A stretch of 64,000 bases of DNA from Sphingomonas flavalba (GTDB lineage Bacteria; Pseudomonadota; Alphaproteobacteria; Sphingomonadales; Sphingomonadaceae). Below are positions 35,519 to 43,395 of the stretch, piece by piece. The translations under genes were made by a program, and so were the position numbers. Below the pieces are notes generated by a model that was not told the DNA's origin, did no database searches, and was given only the letters and a program-made list of their open reading frames with translations. The stretch is taken from contig NZ_SPHY01000006.1 in assembly GCF_004796535.1 (NCBI RefSeq), positions 62,001-126,000 of the forward strand. Reading direction: 5' to 3'. Each line of letters begins with the position of its first letter. Positions within the stretch are counted from its first letter, which is position 1.

Positions 35519-37072
35519 TTACTGGTCGAGGTCGTCGAGTATCTCGTTGGCGGTCACCATCCCCATCGCGGTGATGCCGCCGCCGGGGTGGCAGGACGCG
35601 CCGGTCAGGTAGAGGCCGGGGACCGGCCCGCGATATTGCGAATAGCCCGGCACCGGCCGGAAATAGCCGGTCTGCGACAGGGTCCGCTCGCCGCCGGTGC
35701 TGGCGCCGCCGATCAGGCAGGCATTGGCCCGCTCGATGCTGAGCGGGGTGTCGACATAGCTGGCGAGGATGTTCTCGTCGCCCATGTTGTCGGTATAGTC
35801 GCGCAGCCGCTTGAGCAGCAGCGCGGCATAATCGTCCTTGACCTCGTCCCAAGACCGGCCGTCGGCCAGCCGGTTCGGCACGAAGGTGTCGATGATCAGC
35901 GTATGCTTGCCCTCCGGCGCCCGCGTCGGGTCCTGCAACGTCCAGCAGGCGGTCCAGATGAACGGGTTCTTCGGCGGCACGCCCAGCGCGATGTCGGCAT
36001 AATGGTCGCAGGTTTCCGCGACCGAATGGAAAATGCGCTGGAACGCCGTCGCGGTCATCTCCTCGCCGTTCAGGAAGCGCGGCGGTTCGTTGACCGCGTA
36101 ATGGGCGCGGAACACGCCGATCGCGCCGAACGAGAAGGCTTCGGCATTGCGCACCGTCGCCTCGTCCAGATAGGCGCGGTCGATCAGCTTCAGGAAGGTC
36201 TGCTTGGGGTCGAGCGAGCTGACCACCGCCTTTTCGGCGCGCAGTTCGCGGCCGTCGGCCAGCCGGACGCCCCGCGCCGTGCCGTCCTCGATCAGGATCG
36301 CCTCAGCGCGCACGCCGGTCAGCACCTGCCCGCCATGGGCGCGGACGTAACCGGCCAGCGCCTCGGACAGCATCTGGCTGCCGCCGCGCGGGATCGCCTG
36401 GCCATATTCGTGCAGGCCGGGGATCATGATATAGAATGTCTGGCCGACCGCTTCCTGGTCCGGCGTGATCTGCGGCGCCAGCGCCCAGCCGAGGATGACG
36501 TTGCGCACCTCCGGGTGCTCGAAATTCTCCTCGACGAAGGCGCGCGCGCTCAAGTTGTAGTCGCGCAGCATCCGCAGCCCTTCGCTGCTGTTCTCCATCG
36601 CGCTCGGCAGGTAGCTCGGCGGCGCGGGCGGAGAGAACATGCCCTTCACGAAGCCGTCGCGGATCTCGATGAAGCCGTCGTAGATCTCGCGGTAACGCTG
36701 CGCGTCGGCGGCGGAATAGCGGGCGATGCTCTCGCAGGTGCGCTCGACGTCGCGATAGACGATGATGCCGGGGCCGTTGGCCGTCGGGTGGCCGGTGATC
36801 GCGTCGTCGGCCCAGATATAGTCGAGCCCGAATTCGGCCAGTTCGGGCAGCAGCTCGCGGAAATACGGGTTGGCGTGGATCCAGACATGGCTCGACCCGT
36901 ACAGGTCGTGCTTGAAACCGGGCAGCGTCACCTCGTGGGTGCCGGTCGCCCCGCCGATCCAGTCATTGGCCTCGACGACGATCGTCGACAGGCCGGCGCG
37001 CCCCAACTGCGCGGCGCAGGCCAGCCCGTTATGGCCGCCGCCGATGACGATGATATCCGCATCACAAGACAT
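35519..37072 (-). CDS. CrtI/PYROXD2-like FAD-dependent oxidoreductase (copy 1)
   Basis: A 517-aa flavoprotein, first gene of the catabolic operon and a full-length paralogue of the one at 23857. FAD-binding DIIVIGGGHNGLACAAQL at the N-terminus and GASCHPGGGITAMGMVTANEIL at the C-terminus. ATG at 37072 with GAGG ten bases upstream. No carotenoid genes are present. Keeping two paralogues within one pathway suggests two successive oxidations or desaturations, or a heteromeric enzyme. A divergent LysR gene lies 243 bp away and a candidate binding site lies between. Confidence 0.88.
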   Translation of the reverse strand: MSCDADIIVIGGGHNGLACAAQLGRAGLSTIVVEANDWIGGATGTHEVTLPGFKHDLYGSSHVWIHANPYFRELLPELAEFGLDYIWADDAITGHPTANGPGIIVYRDVERTCESIARYSAADAQRYREIYDGFIEIRDGFVKGMFSPPAPPSYLPSAMENSSEGLRMLRDYNLSARAFVEENFEHPEVRNVILGWALAPQITPDQEAVGQTFYIMIPGLHEYGQAIPRGGSQMLSEALAGYVRAHGGQVLTGVRAEAILIEDGTARGVRLADGRELRAEKAVVSSLDPKQTFLKLIDRAYLDEATVRNAEAFSFGAIGVFRAHYAVNEPPRFLNGEEMTATAFQRIFHSVAETCDHYADIALGVPPKNPFIWTACWTLQDPTRAPEGKHTLIIDTFVPNRLADGRSWDEVKDDYAALLLKRLRDYTDNMGDENILASYVDTPLSIERANACLIGGASTGGERTLSQTGYFRPVPGYSQYRGPVPGLYLTGASCHPGGGITAMGMVTANEILDDLDQ

Positions 37073-37172
37073 TAATCGAACGCCTCAATCCCAACGCTTC
37101 TGTTTTCCGGCCCGGCCGGGCCACCGCCCTTGCCGCTTCCGTCGCCGCAGGAGGTGCGGGGAACAGGCGGGC

Positions 37173-37211
37173 CAGGTCAAACCAATGTTTTTCATGGTCA
37201 TCATGGATGAC
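37173..37211. promoter_or_regulatory. Candidate LysR-type operator in the divergent promoter region
   Basis: The 15-bp dyad GTCATCATGGATGAC (37197-37211) contains a T-N11-A core (37198 to 37210), the classic LysR-family half-site arrangement, and lies between the LysR gene (start 37316) and the divergent catabolic operon (start 37072). A TTTGACC on the minus strand nearby (about 37173-37180) could be a -35 element for the operon. Inferred from pattern only. Confidence 0.45.
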
Positions 37212-37315
37212 TTCATCGATCCGCCGGCGCGCTTGACGACCGGGCGGGAAGCCGTGACAAAATAGGGCGCGCGCAGCGGTCCGCGCGCAGGTCCTTTGGC
37301 AAAGCGGTATCCGGT

Positions 37316-38251
37316 ATGGTCCCACCCCAATCGCCGCGCAGGCTCCCTCCCCTGAACGCGGTGCGCGCGTTCGAAGCGGCAGCGCGCCACGGCAACTTCA
37401 CCCGCGCCGCCGACGAACTGTCGGTCACCCAGGGCGCGGTCAGCCATCAGGTGCGCTCGTTGGAGGAATGGTTCGGCTTCCCGCTGTTCGAACGCCACAA
37501 GCGCGAGGTCCGGCTGACGCAGAAGGGGGAAACCTACCTCGCCTTCGTCCGCGCGATGCTGAACGAACTGCATTCGGTAACGCAGATGGTGCGCGGCAAG
37601 ACGACGGAGGAATCGCTGTGCATCTCGGTGCCGGAATCCTTCGCGGTCAACTGGCTGATCGGCCGGCTCGGCTCCTTCGCCGAACGCCATCCGGAACTGA
37701 CGATCCGCCTGACCTCGCAGAACCAGATCGACGATCAGGGCCGCGTCGTCGGCGAGGAAGGGCCGCACTGGGTCGACCTGCGCATCCGCTACGGCCGGGC
37801 GAAATGGCCGGGCCTGAGGGTGCTGAAGCTGTTCGACGAGCAGGTGTTTCCGGTGTGCAGCCCCGGCTATGCCGCCGGCGGGCTGCGTGAGTTGGCCGAC
37901 CTTGGCGATCATGCTCTGATCCATGACGACATGCAGATGTCGTGGGCCAGTTGGCTGCGCGCGGTCGGCGCCGAACATGTCTCGCCGCCGCACGGGCCGG
38001 CGTTCAGCCATTCGCACATGGCGCTTCAGGCCGCCGCCGCCGGGCTCGGCATCGCCCTCGGCCGCAGCGTGCTGACCCACGACTATCTTGAAAGCGGCGC
38101 GCTGATCCGCCCGTTCGACGCCTATGTCCCGGCCGAGCACGGCTATTACCTGCTGTGCCAGGAACGCATGGTCAACCTGCCGAAGATCCAGGCGTTCAAG
38201 GTCTGGATCGCCGAGCAGGCGAAGGAATTCGCGCCGCCGGCCGCCGCATGA
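37316..38251 (+). CDS. LysR-family transcriptional regulator (GcvA-like)
   Basis: A 311-aa regulator with an N-terminal winged helix-turn-helix (LNAVRAFEAAARHGNFTRAADELSVTQGAVSHQVRSLE, about 13-47) and a periplasmic-binding-like effector domain (about 95-300). The GcvA-subgroup wording (PPLNAVRAFEAAARH, VTQGAVSHQV) is clear. It is divergent from the catabolic operon beginning at 37072 and most likely controls it in response to the substrate or an intermediate. The ATG at 37316 is used; no strong ribosome site is visible. Confidence 0.93.
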   Translation: MVPPQSPRRLPPLNAVRAFEAAARHGNFTRAADELSVTQGAVSHQVRSLEEWFGFPLFERHKREVRLTQKGETYLAFVRAMLNELHSVTQMVRGKTTEESLCISVPESFAVNWLIGRLGSFAERHPELTIRLTSQNQIDDQGRVVGEEGPHWVDLRIRYGRAKWPGLRVLKLFDEQVFPVCSPGYAAGGLRELADLGDHALIHDDMQMSWASWLRAVGAEHVSPPHGPAFSHSHMALQAAAAGLGIALGRSVLTHDYLESGALIRPFDAYVPAEHGYYLLCQERMVNLPKIQAFKVWIAEQAKEFAPPAAA

Positions 38252-38300
38252 CCCGATCTTTCCCTCCGGCCGCGATCGGGTTAGCGTCGGGTGGGGCAGG

Positions 38301-41009
38301 ATGAAAAAAGCAGAGACCAGAGCGATCGGGCCGGACGCGGCGCCGCCGTCGGCGCCGCCCACGATGCTGATCGGCAAGATGCGCCCGCCCCGGCAGCGGA
38401 TCGTCGCCTCGGTGCGCGAGGCGCTGCTCGGCCAGCTCGAAACCTCGCTCAGCGCGCTGATCACCATCGCCCAGTCGCCCGCCGGCTTCGGCAAGACGAC
38501 GCTGCTCGGGCAATGGTTCGAACGGCTGCGCGCACGCGGCGGGATCAAGGTCGCCTGGCTCAGCCTTGACGAGGATGACGGGGAAATCACCCGCTTCCTC
38601 GCCAACCTCGCCCTTGCCTTCCAGGCGGCGGGAATCGCGGTCGATCCGGCGGCGACCAGCCAGGCGCCGTCGTTCAGCGAGGCCGCCTATCGCCGCGACG
38701 CGCTGCGCGACGCGATCGAGCGGGAACCGGCGACGGTCATCGTCATCCTCGACGATTATCACCGCGTCCGCTCCGCGGAGGTCGACAGCGCGATCAACTA
38801 CCTGGTCCGCGCAGTGCCGACCGGACTGCACGTCGTCATCAGCACCCGCGACTGGCCCGACCTGCGCGTCGCCGATCTCGAGGCGCAGGGGCTGGTCGCC
38901 ACCGTCGACGCGGCAATGCTCGCCCTGACCGTGGCGGAGGCGGCGACGATCTTCGAAGGGCGGCTGGAGGGCGAGGACCTCGCCCGCATCCACGCCCGCA
39001 CCGAGGGCTGGGCCGTCGCCCTGCAACTCGCCAAGCTGTGGATCGACCGCGACCCCGCCCGCCGGGGGGAAATCGGCGCATTCAGCGGCCATACCGACGC
39101 GATCGGCCGCTATCTGCTCGAACAGGTGCTCGGCGACCTCGAACCGGATCTTCAGGATTTCCTCGTCGAAACCTCGATCCTCGACAGCTTCGATGCCGAG
39201 GCGGCCGATGCGGTGCGCGACCGCGACGACAGCCGGCAGGCGCTGACCCGGCTCGGGCGGTTCGACGCGCTGCTGATCCCACTCGACGCCGGGCGCCGGT
39301 GGTTCCGCTATCACCATCTGTTCGCCGATTTCCTGCGCGAGCAGTTGCAGCGCGATCCGGCCCGCGCCACCCGGCTCCACCGCCGCGCCGCCACCCGCTT
39401 CGCCGCCGACGGCGACGTGCTGCAGGCGGTGAAGCATGCCCAGCGCGCCGGCGACCTCGCCGGGGCCGTCGCCCTCGTCAACCAGGCCGGCGGCTGGGAA
39501 ATCGTGCTGCACCAGGGCGTCGGCTTCGCACGCGGGCTGATGGCGCTGTTCGACCCGGCCGCGATCGAATGCGAGCCAGCGCTGCTGCGCGTCCACGGCT
39601 ATCTTCGCCTGAAATACGGCGAGGTGGACGAAGCGCGGCGCTGCATCGACCGGGCAAGGCTGCTGGCCGGCGGCGTCGAGGAGCATCGCGACGACGCGAT
39701 CCTCGGCGCGCTGCTGCGCACCTATGCCGACGAAGTGCACGACGCGGCGTGGATGCCGGCGCTCGACGCGCGCATCGCCCGGCTCGCCCCGGCCGACCAT
39801 CTCGGCCGGGCGACGCTGCAGGCGACGGTCGCGGTCGGCGCGCTCGGCGCCGGCGATTTCGCGCTGGCCGAGCGCGCCAGCGCTGCCGGCATCCGCGCGA
39901 TGGAGGCGGCCGGCTCCGCGCTCGGCGCCACCTATTGCCAGTTCCACCTCGCCCAGAGCCACTTCTATCGCGGCGCGATCGAGGCGGCGGAGGCATCGTT
40001 CCGCGCCGCGCTGGTCACGGCGGAGGAGAATTACGGGTCGGACCGCGCGCTGAAGGCGGTCGGCAACAGCCTTCTCGCCCATATCCTCTACTGGCGCGAC
40101 GAGCTGGACGAAGCCCGTCGCCGCGTCGATTCGGCGCTCGATGCGCTCGAGGCGCACGATAGCTGGCTCGATATCCTGACCGTCGCCTGCTTCACCGCCG
40201 TCTTCCTCGCCGCCGGCCGGGGCGATGCCGCCGCGCTCGACACGCTGTTCGACCGGGTCAAGGCCATGGCGCGCGGGCGCGGCCTGCCGCAGCTCGACGC
40301 GCTCGCCGATGCCTGGCGGCTGGAAACCCTGGTCGCCCGCGGCGATGTCGAAGGGGCAGCGCAGATCGCCGCCGACCGCGGTTTCGATGCGCTGGCCCGC
40401 GGGCCGGACCAGCCGGGCGAATGGCGGATCCGCACCGCCGCCGGCCTCGCCGTCGCCCAGCTTCACCTGCGCACCGGCCAGGCGGCGCGGGCGTTGCAGA
40501 TCCTCCGCCCCTTGCGTGCCACTGCCGAGCGCCAACAGCGCGCCCTCGATGTCGCCCGGGTCGATACGCTGCTCGCCTGCGCGGCACGGCTGCGCGGCGA
40601 GACCCCGGCGATGCTGACGTCGATCGCCGCCGCCCTCGATTATGCCGCCGCCCACGACGTGCCGCGCGTCGTCACCGGCGTGGCGGTGGAGATCGACCCG
40701 CTGCTCAACGCGGCACTGCGCGGCGGCGCCACCGCCCTGCCCGACCGCTCGCGCGCCTATGCCCGCCGTCTGCGCCAGGCGCTGCCGACCCGGCCGCCGC
40801 CCACCGGCGAATCACTGTCCGGCCGCGAACTGGCGGTGCTCGGCCAGCTTTGCGTCGGCCGCTCCAACAAGGACATCGGCCGCCAGCTCGACCTGTCGGA
40901 AAACACGGTGAAGTTCCATCTGAAGCGCGTCTACGAGAAGCTTGGCGCCCATTCGCGCTCGGCGGCGGTTTCGGCCGCCATCCAGCGCGGCCTGATCCGC
41001 ATCGACTGA
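38301..41009 (+). CDS. MalT-like LuxR-family ATP-dependent transcriptional activator
   Basis: A 902-aa STAND-type regulator. Residues 20-300 form an NTPase domain with Walker A SPAGFGKTTLLGQW (59-72) and Walker B TVIVILDDYHRV; FRYHHLFADFLREQL marks the winged-helix segment seen in MalT; a long Ala-rich helical repeat (TPR-like) region follows; and the C-terminal 65 residues are a LuxR helix-turn-helix (SGRELAVLGQLCVGRSNKDIGRQLDLSENTVKFHLKRVYEKLG). The ATG at 38301 starts the conserved part. It lies 144 bp before, and on the same strand as, the receptor-hydantoinase-protease-avidin operon, which it probably activates on sensing an inducer. Confidence 0.93.
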   Translation: MKKAETRAIGPDAAPPSAPPTMLIGKMRPPRQRIVASVREALLGQLETSLSALITIAQSPAGFGKTTLLGQWFERLRARGGIKVAWLSLDEDDGEITRFLANLALAFQAAGIAVDPAATSQAPSFSEAAYRRDALRDAIEREPATVIVILDDYHRVRSAEVDSAINYLVRAVPTGLHVVISTRDWPDLRVADLEAQGLVATVDAAMLALTVAEAATIFEGRLEGEDLARIHARTEGWAVALQLAKLWIDRDPARRGEIGAFSGHTDAIGRYLLEQVLGDLEPDLQDFLVETSILDSFDAEAADAVRDRDDSRQALTRLGRFDALLIPLDAGRRWFRYHHLFADFLREQLQRDPARATRLHRRAATRFAADGDVLQAVKHAQRAGDLAGAVALVNQAGGWEIVLHQGVGFARGLMALFDPAAIECEPALLRVHGYLRLKYGEVDEARRCIDRARLLAGGVEEHRDDAILGALLRTYADEVHDAAWMPALDARIARLAPADHLGRATLQATVAVGALGAGDFALAERASAAGIRAMEAAGSALGATYCQFHLAQSHFYRGAIEAAEASFRAALVTAEENYGSDRALKAVGNSLLAHILYWRDELDEARRRVDSALDALEAHDSWLDILTVACFTAVFLAAGRGDAAALDTLFDRVKAMARGRGLPQLDALADAWRLETLVARGDVEGAAQIAADRGFDALARGPDQPGEWRIRTAAGLAVAQLHLRTGQAARALQILRPLRATAERQQRALDVARVDTLLACAARLRGETPAMLTSIAAALDYAAAHDVPRVVTGVAVEIDPLLNAALRGGATALPDRSRAYARRLRQALPTRPPPTGESLSGRELAVLGQLCVGRSNKDIGRQLDLSENTVKFHLKRVYEKLGAHSRSAAVSAAIQRGLIRID

Positions 41010-41016
41010 CCGCGCG

Positions 41017-41069
41017 CCTACCCGTTCGGGTAGGGCGCCGCCGCCGCCGCTACGTCACTACCCGTTTCG
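41017..41069. promoter_or_regulatory. Dyad and repeated half-site upstream of the receptor operon
   Basis: CCTACCCGTTCGGGTAGG (41017-41034) is a perfect dyad with 8-bp arms and a 2-base centre. The half-site recurs as CTACCCGTTTCG at 41058-41069, 40 bp after the first copy at 41018, close to four helical turns. It lies between the LuxR-type activator and the receptor gene, fitting an operator for that activator. The dyad could also fold as a hairpin ending the regulator's message, but no T-run follows. Confidence 0.5.
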
Positions 41070-41153
41070 ACCGCCGCCGCCCGCGCGTTGGGCATTGCAC
41101 ATCCCCCGCCTCTGCCCGCACCCTGACACGCACAAAAAGGGGAGGGTTTGGAA

Positions 41154-43379
41154 ATGGTTGCACGCACGGTCGCGGCCCTGCTGACGGGGACGATGCTGCT
41201 GGGCCTGGGCGCCACCGCGGCGGCCGGCCAGACGACGGAAGGCCGGGCCGCCCCGGCCGCCGACGCGCCGGACACCGATATCGTCGTCACCGCCCGCTAC
41301 CGCGAGGAACGGCTGCAGGACGTGCCGATCGCGGTCACCGCCTTCGGCGAAAAGCAGATCGCCGACGCCAAGGTCGACCGGGTCGGCGATTTCATCGGCC
41401 TGACCCCCAATGTCACCATCGCCCAGTCGGAAAGCTCCGGCCTCAGCGCCATTTCGATCCGCGGCATCACCCAGGTCCGCAATTCGGAAGCGCCGGTCGC
41501 GGTCGTCGTCGACGGCGTGCTGCAGAACAATCCGCGCCAGTTCGCGCAGGAGCTGTTCGACGTCGGCTCCATTCAGGTGCTGCGCGGGCCGCAGGGCGCG
41601 CTCTACGGCCGCAACGCCACCGGCGGCGCGATCATCATCAACACCCGCCAGCCGACCAATGATTTCTCCGGCCATGTCCGCGCCGGCTACGCCACCGGCC
41701 GTGAATACATGATCGAAGGGTCGGTCAGCGGGCCGATCGTCACCGACACGCTGCTGTTCCGCCTCGGCGCCCGCTACACCGACCGCAACGGCTATTTCGA
41801 CAATATCACCGTCGGCAAGAAGCAGGACCCGTATCGCGACCTGTCGGTCAGCGGCCTGATCAAATGGATGCCGACCGAAACGCTGACCGTCGACCTGCGC
41901 GGTTCGCTGTCCCGTACCCGCGGCGGGGCGCTCGACTTCCGTTACCAGCCGGCGAACCTCGCCGCCGACGGCAAGTCGCTGGACCCGGCCAATCCGTTCG
42001 ACTTCACCCGCGCCGATGCCAATCTGGTCGACCGCAGATTCTACTCGACCAATATCGGCCACGACGTCCGCGACATCGACGATATTTCGCTGAAGCTGGA
42101 CCTCGACCTCGGCTTTGCGACGCTGACCTCGATCACTGCCTACAACCGGCTGGAGGAATTCGTCTCGGGCGACCAGGTACCCTACACCGCGTCGCGCAAC
42201 GTCTTCGGCCTCGACGGCACCCAGACGCAGTATATCGACATCAGCGCGTTCAGCCAGGAACTGCGGCTGGCCTCCGCCTCATCCAGCCGGCTGCGCTGGA
42301 TGATCGGCGGCTATTTCCTCGATTCGAAGCGCTTCATCTCGACGACGACCGGCTTCGACAGCGGCACCGGCATCGCCCGCGTCGAACACAGCCCGCGCCC
42401 GATGACCGCCGACAATCCGTCGCTCAGCTTCTTCGGCGACAGCAACCGCAACCGCGACTATGCCGGCTTCGGCAACATCGCCTACGATATCGTGCCCGGC
42501 CTCGAAGCCAGCGTCGCGCTGCGCTACGACAAGGAAACCCGGCGCCAGACGGTCTCGCCCTACAACAGCGGCGGCGTGCCCGGCGCGGTCAACCGCGCCA
42601 GTTTCGACAAATGGCAGCCGAAGGTGACGCTGGCCTACAAGCCCAATGACGACGTCAACGTCTACGCCTCCTATGGCGAGGGTTTCCGCTCCGGCCAGTT
42701 CAACCAGAATGGCACCGCCGCCGCCGCCCAGGCCGCGGGGGTCGCCGGCGTGTCGGACCGGGTGCCGCAGGAAAACACCCTGACCTACGAAATCGGCACC
42801 AAGCTTCAGCTCGCCGACCGCCGGGTCCGCATCGACGCCGCGCTGTTCGACACGCGGGTGAAGAACCAGCAGTATTTCGTGTTCATCGGCGCGATCGGCG
42901 CGCAGGTGCTGGTGCCGATCGACAAGGTCAAGCTGACCGGCGGCGAAGTGCTCGTCACCGCCGACATGGGCGGCGGGCTCAGCGCCTATGCCGGCTTCGG
43001 CTACACCGACAGCACGATCAAGCGCTACCTCGTCACCCCGGCCGACGTCGGCAACCGCGCGCCCTATGTGCCGAAAACGACAATCAACGGCGGCCTGCAA
43101 TACCGCACGCCGCTGACCGACAGCCTCGGCCTGTTCGCGCGAGCCGATTATCGCCGCCTCGGCCGGCAATATTGGGACCCGGAGAATGCGACCGCGCGCT
43201 CCAATATCAGCCTCGCCGATTTCCGGCTGGGCATAGAGGACCCGAACGGCGGCTGGTCGGTGATCGGCTCGCTCGAAAACGCCTTCGACAAGAAATACAA
43301 TTCCGAATACGTCGCTGGCGGCTTCGCGCACGCCGCTGCCCCGCGCGTGTGGCGCATCGACCTGCGCTATAATTTCTGA
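41154..43379 (+). CDS. TonB-dependent receptor (741 aa), first gene of the avidin-like operon
   Basis: An outer membrane receptor. The ATG at 41154 has GGGGAGGG seven bases upstream. A signal peptide (AALLTGTMLLGLGATAAAGQ) is followed by DTDIVVTARYREERLQDVPIAVTAF, plug motifs ISIRGITQVRNSEAPVAVVVDGV, SIQVLRGPQGALYGRNATGGAIIINT, and a barrel ending RIDLRYNF. It opens a five-gene set (next gene 16 bp on) with hydantoinase A/B, a pepsin-type protease and an avidin-like protein, so it presumably imports that set's substrate. The ligand is unknown; see the biotin-like hypothesis. Confidence 0.94.
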   Translation: MVARTVAALLTGTMLLGLGATAAAGQTTEGRAAPAADAPDTDIVVTARYREERLQDVPIAVTAFGEKQIADAKVDRVGDFIGLTPNVTIAQSESSGLSAISIRGITQVRNSEAPVAVVVDGVLQNNPRQFAQELFDVGSIQVLRGPQGALYGRNATGGAIIINTRQPTNDFSGHVRAGYATGREYMIEGSVSGPIVTDTLLFRLGARYTDRNGYFDNITVGKKQDPYRDLSVSGLIKWMPTETLTVDLRGSLSRTRGGALDFRYQPANLAADGKSLDPANPFDFTRADANLVDRRFYSTNIGHDVRDIDDISLKLDLDLGFATLTSITAYNRLEEFVSGDQVPYTASRNVFGLDGTQTQYIDISAFSQELRLASASSSRLRWMIGGYFLDSKRFISTTTGFDSGTGIARVEHSPRPMTADNPSLSFFGDSNRNRDYAGFGNIAYDIVPGLEASVALRYDKETRRQTVSPYNSGGVPGAVNRASFDKWQPKVTLAYKPNDDVNVYASYGEGFRSGQFNQNGTAAAAQAAGVAGVSDRVPQENTLTYEIGTKLQLADRRVRIDAALFDTRVKNQQYFVFIGAIGAQVLVPIDKVKLTGGEVLVTADMGGGLSAYAGFGYTDSTIKRYLVTPADVGNRAPYVPKTTINGGLQYRTPLTDSLGLFARADYRRLGRQYWDPENATARSNISLADFRLGIEDPNGGWSVIGSLENAFDKKYNSEYVAGGFAHAAAPRVWRIDLRYNF

Positions 43380-43395
43380 GCCGGGCCGGGCGGAC

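Noticed and set aside
32453-37075. A 1540-codon open frame on the plus strand
   Set aside because: It is antisense to the SDR start, ALDH, small gene, nitrilase and flavoprotein, all with clear motifs. Long antisense frames are common in GC-rich genes with G/C third positions; its translation has no family features.
38196-40655. An 819-codon open frame on the minus strand
   Set aside because: It lies opposite the MalT-like regulator with Walker and LuxR motifs; composition is that of a shadow frame.
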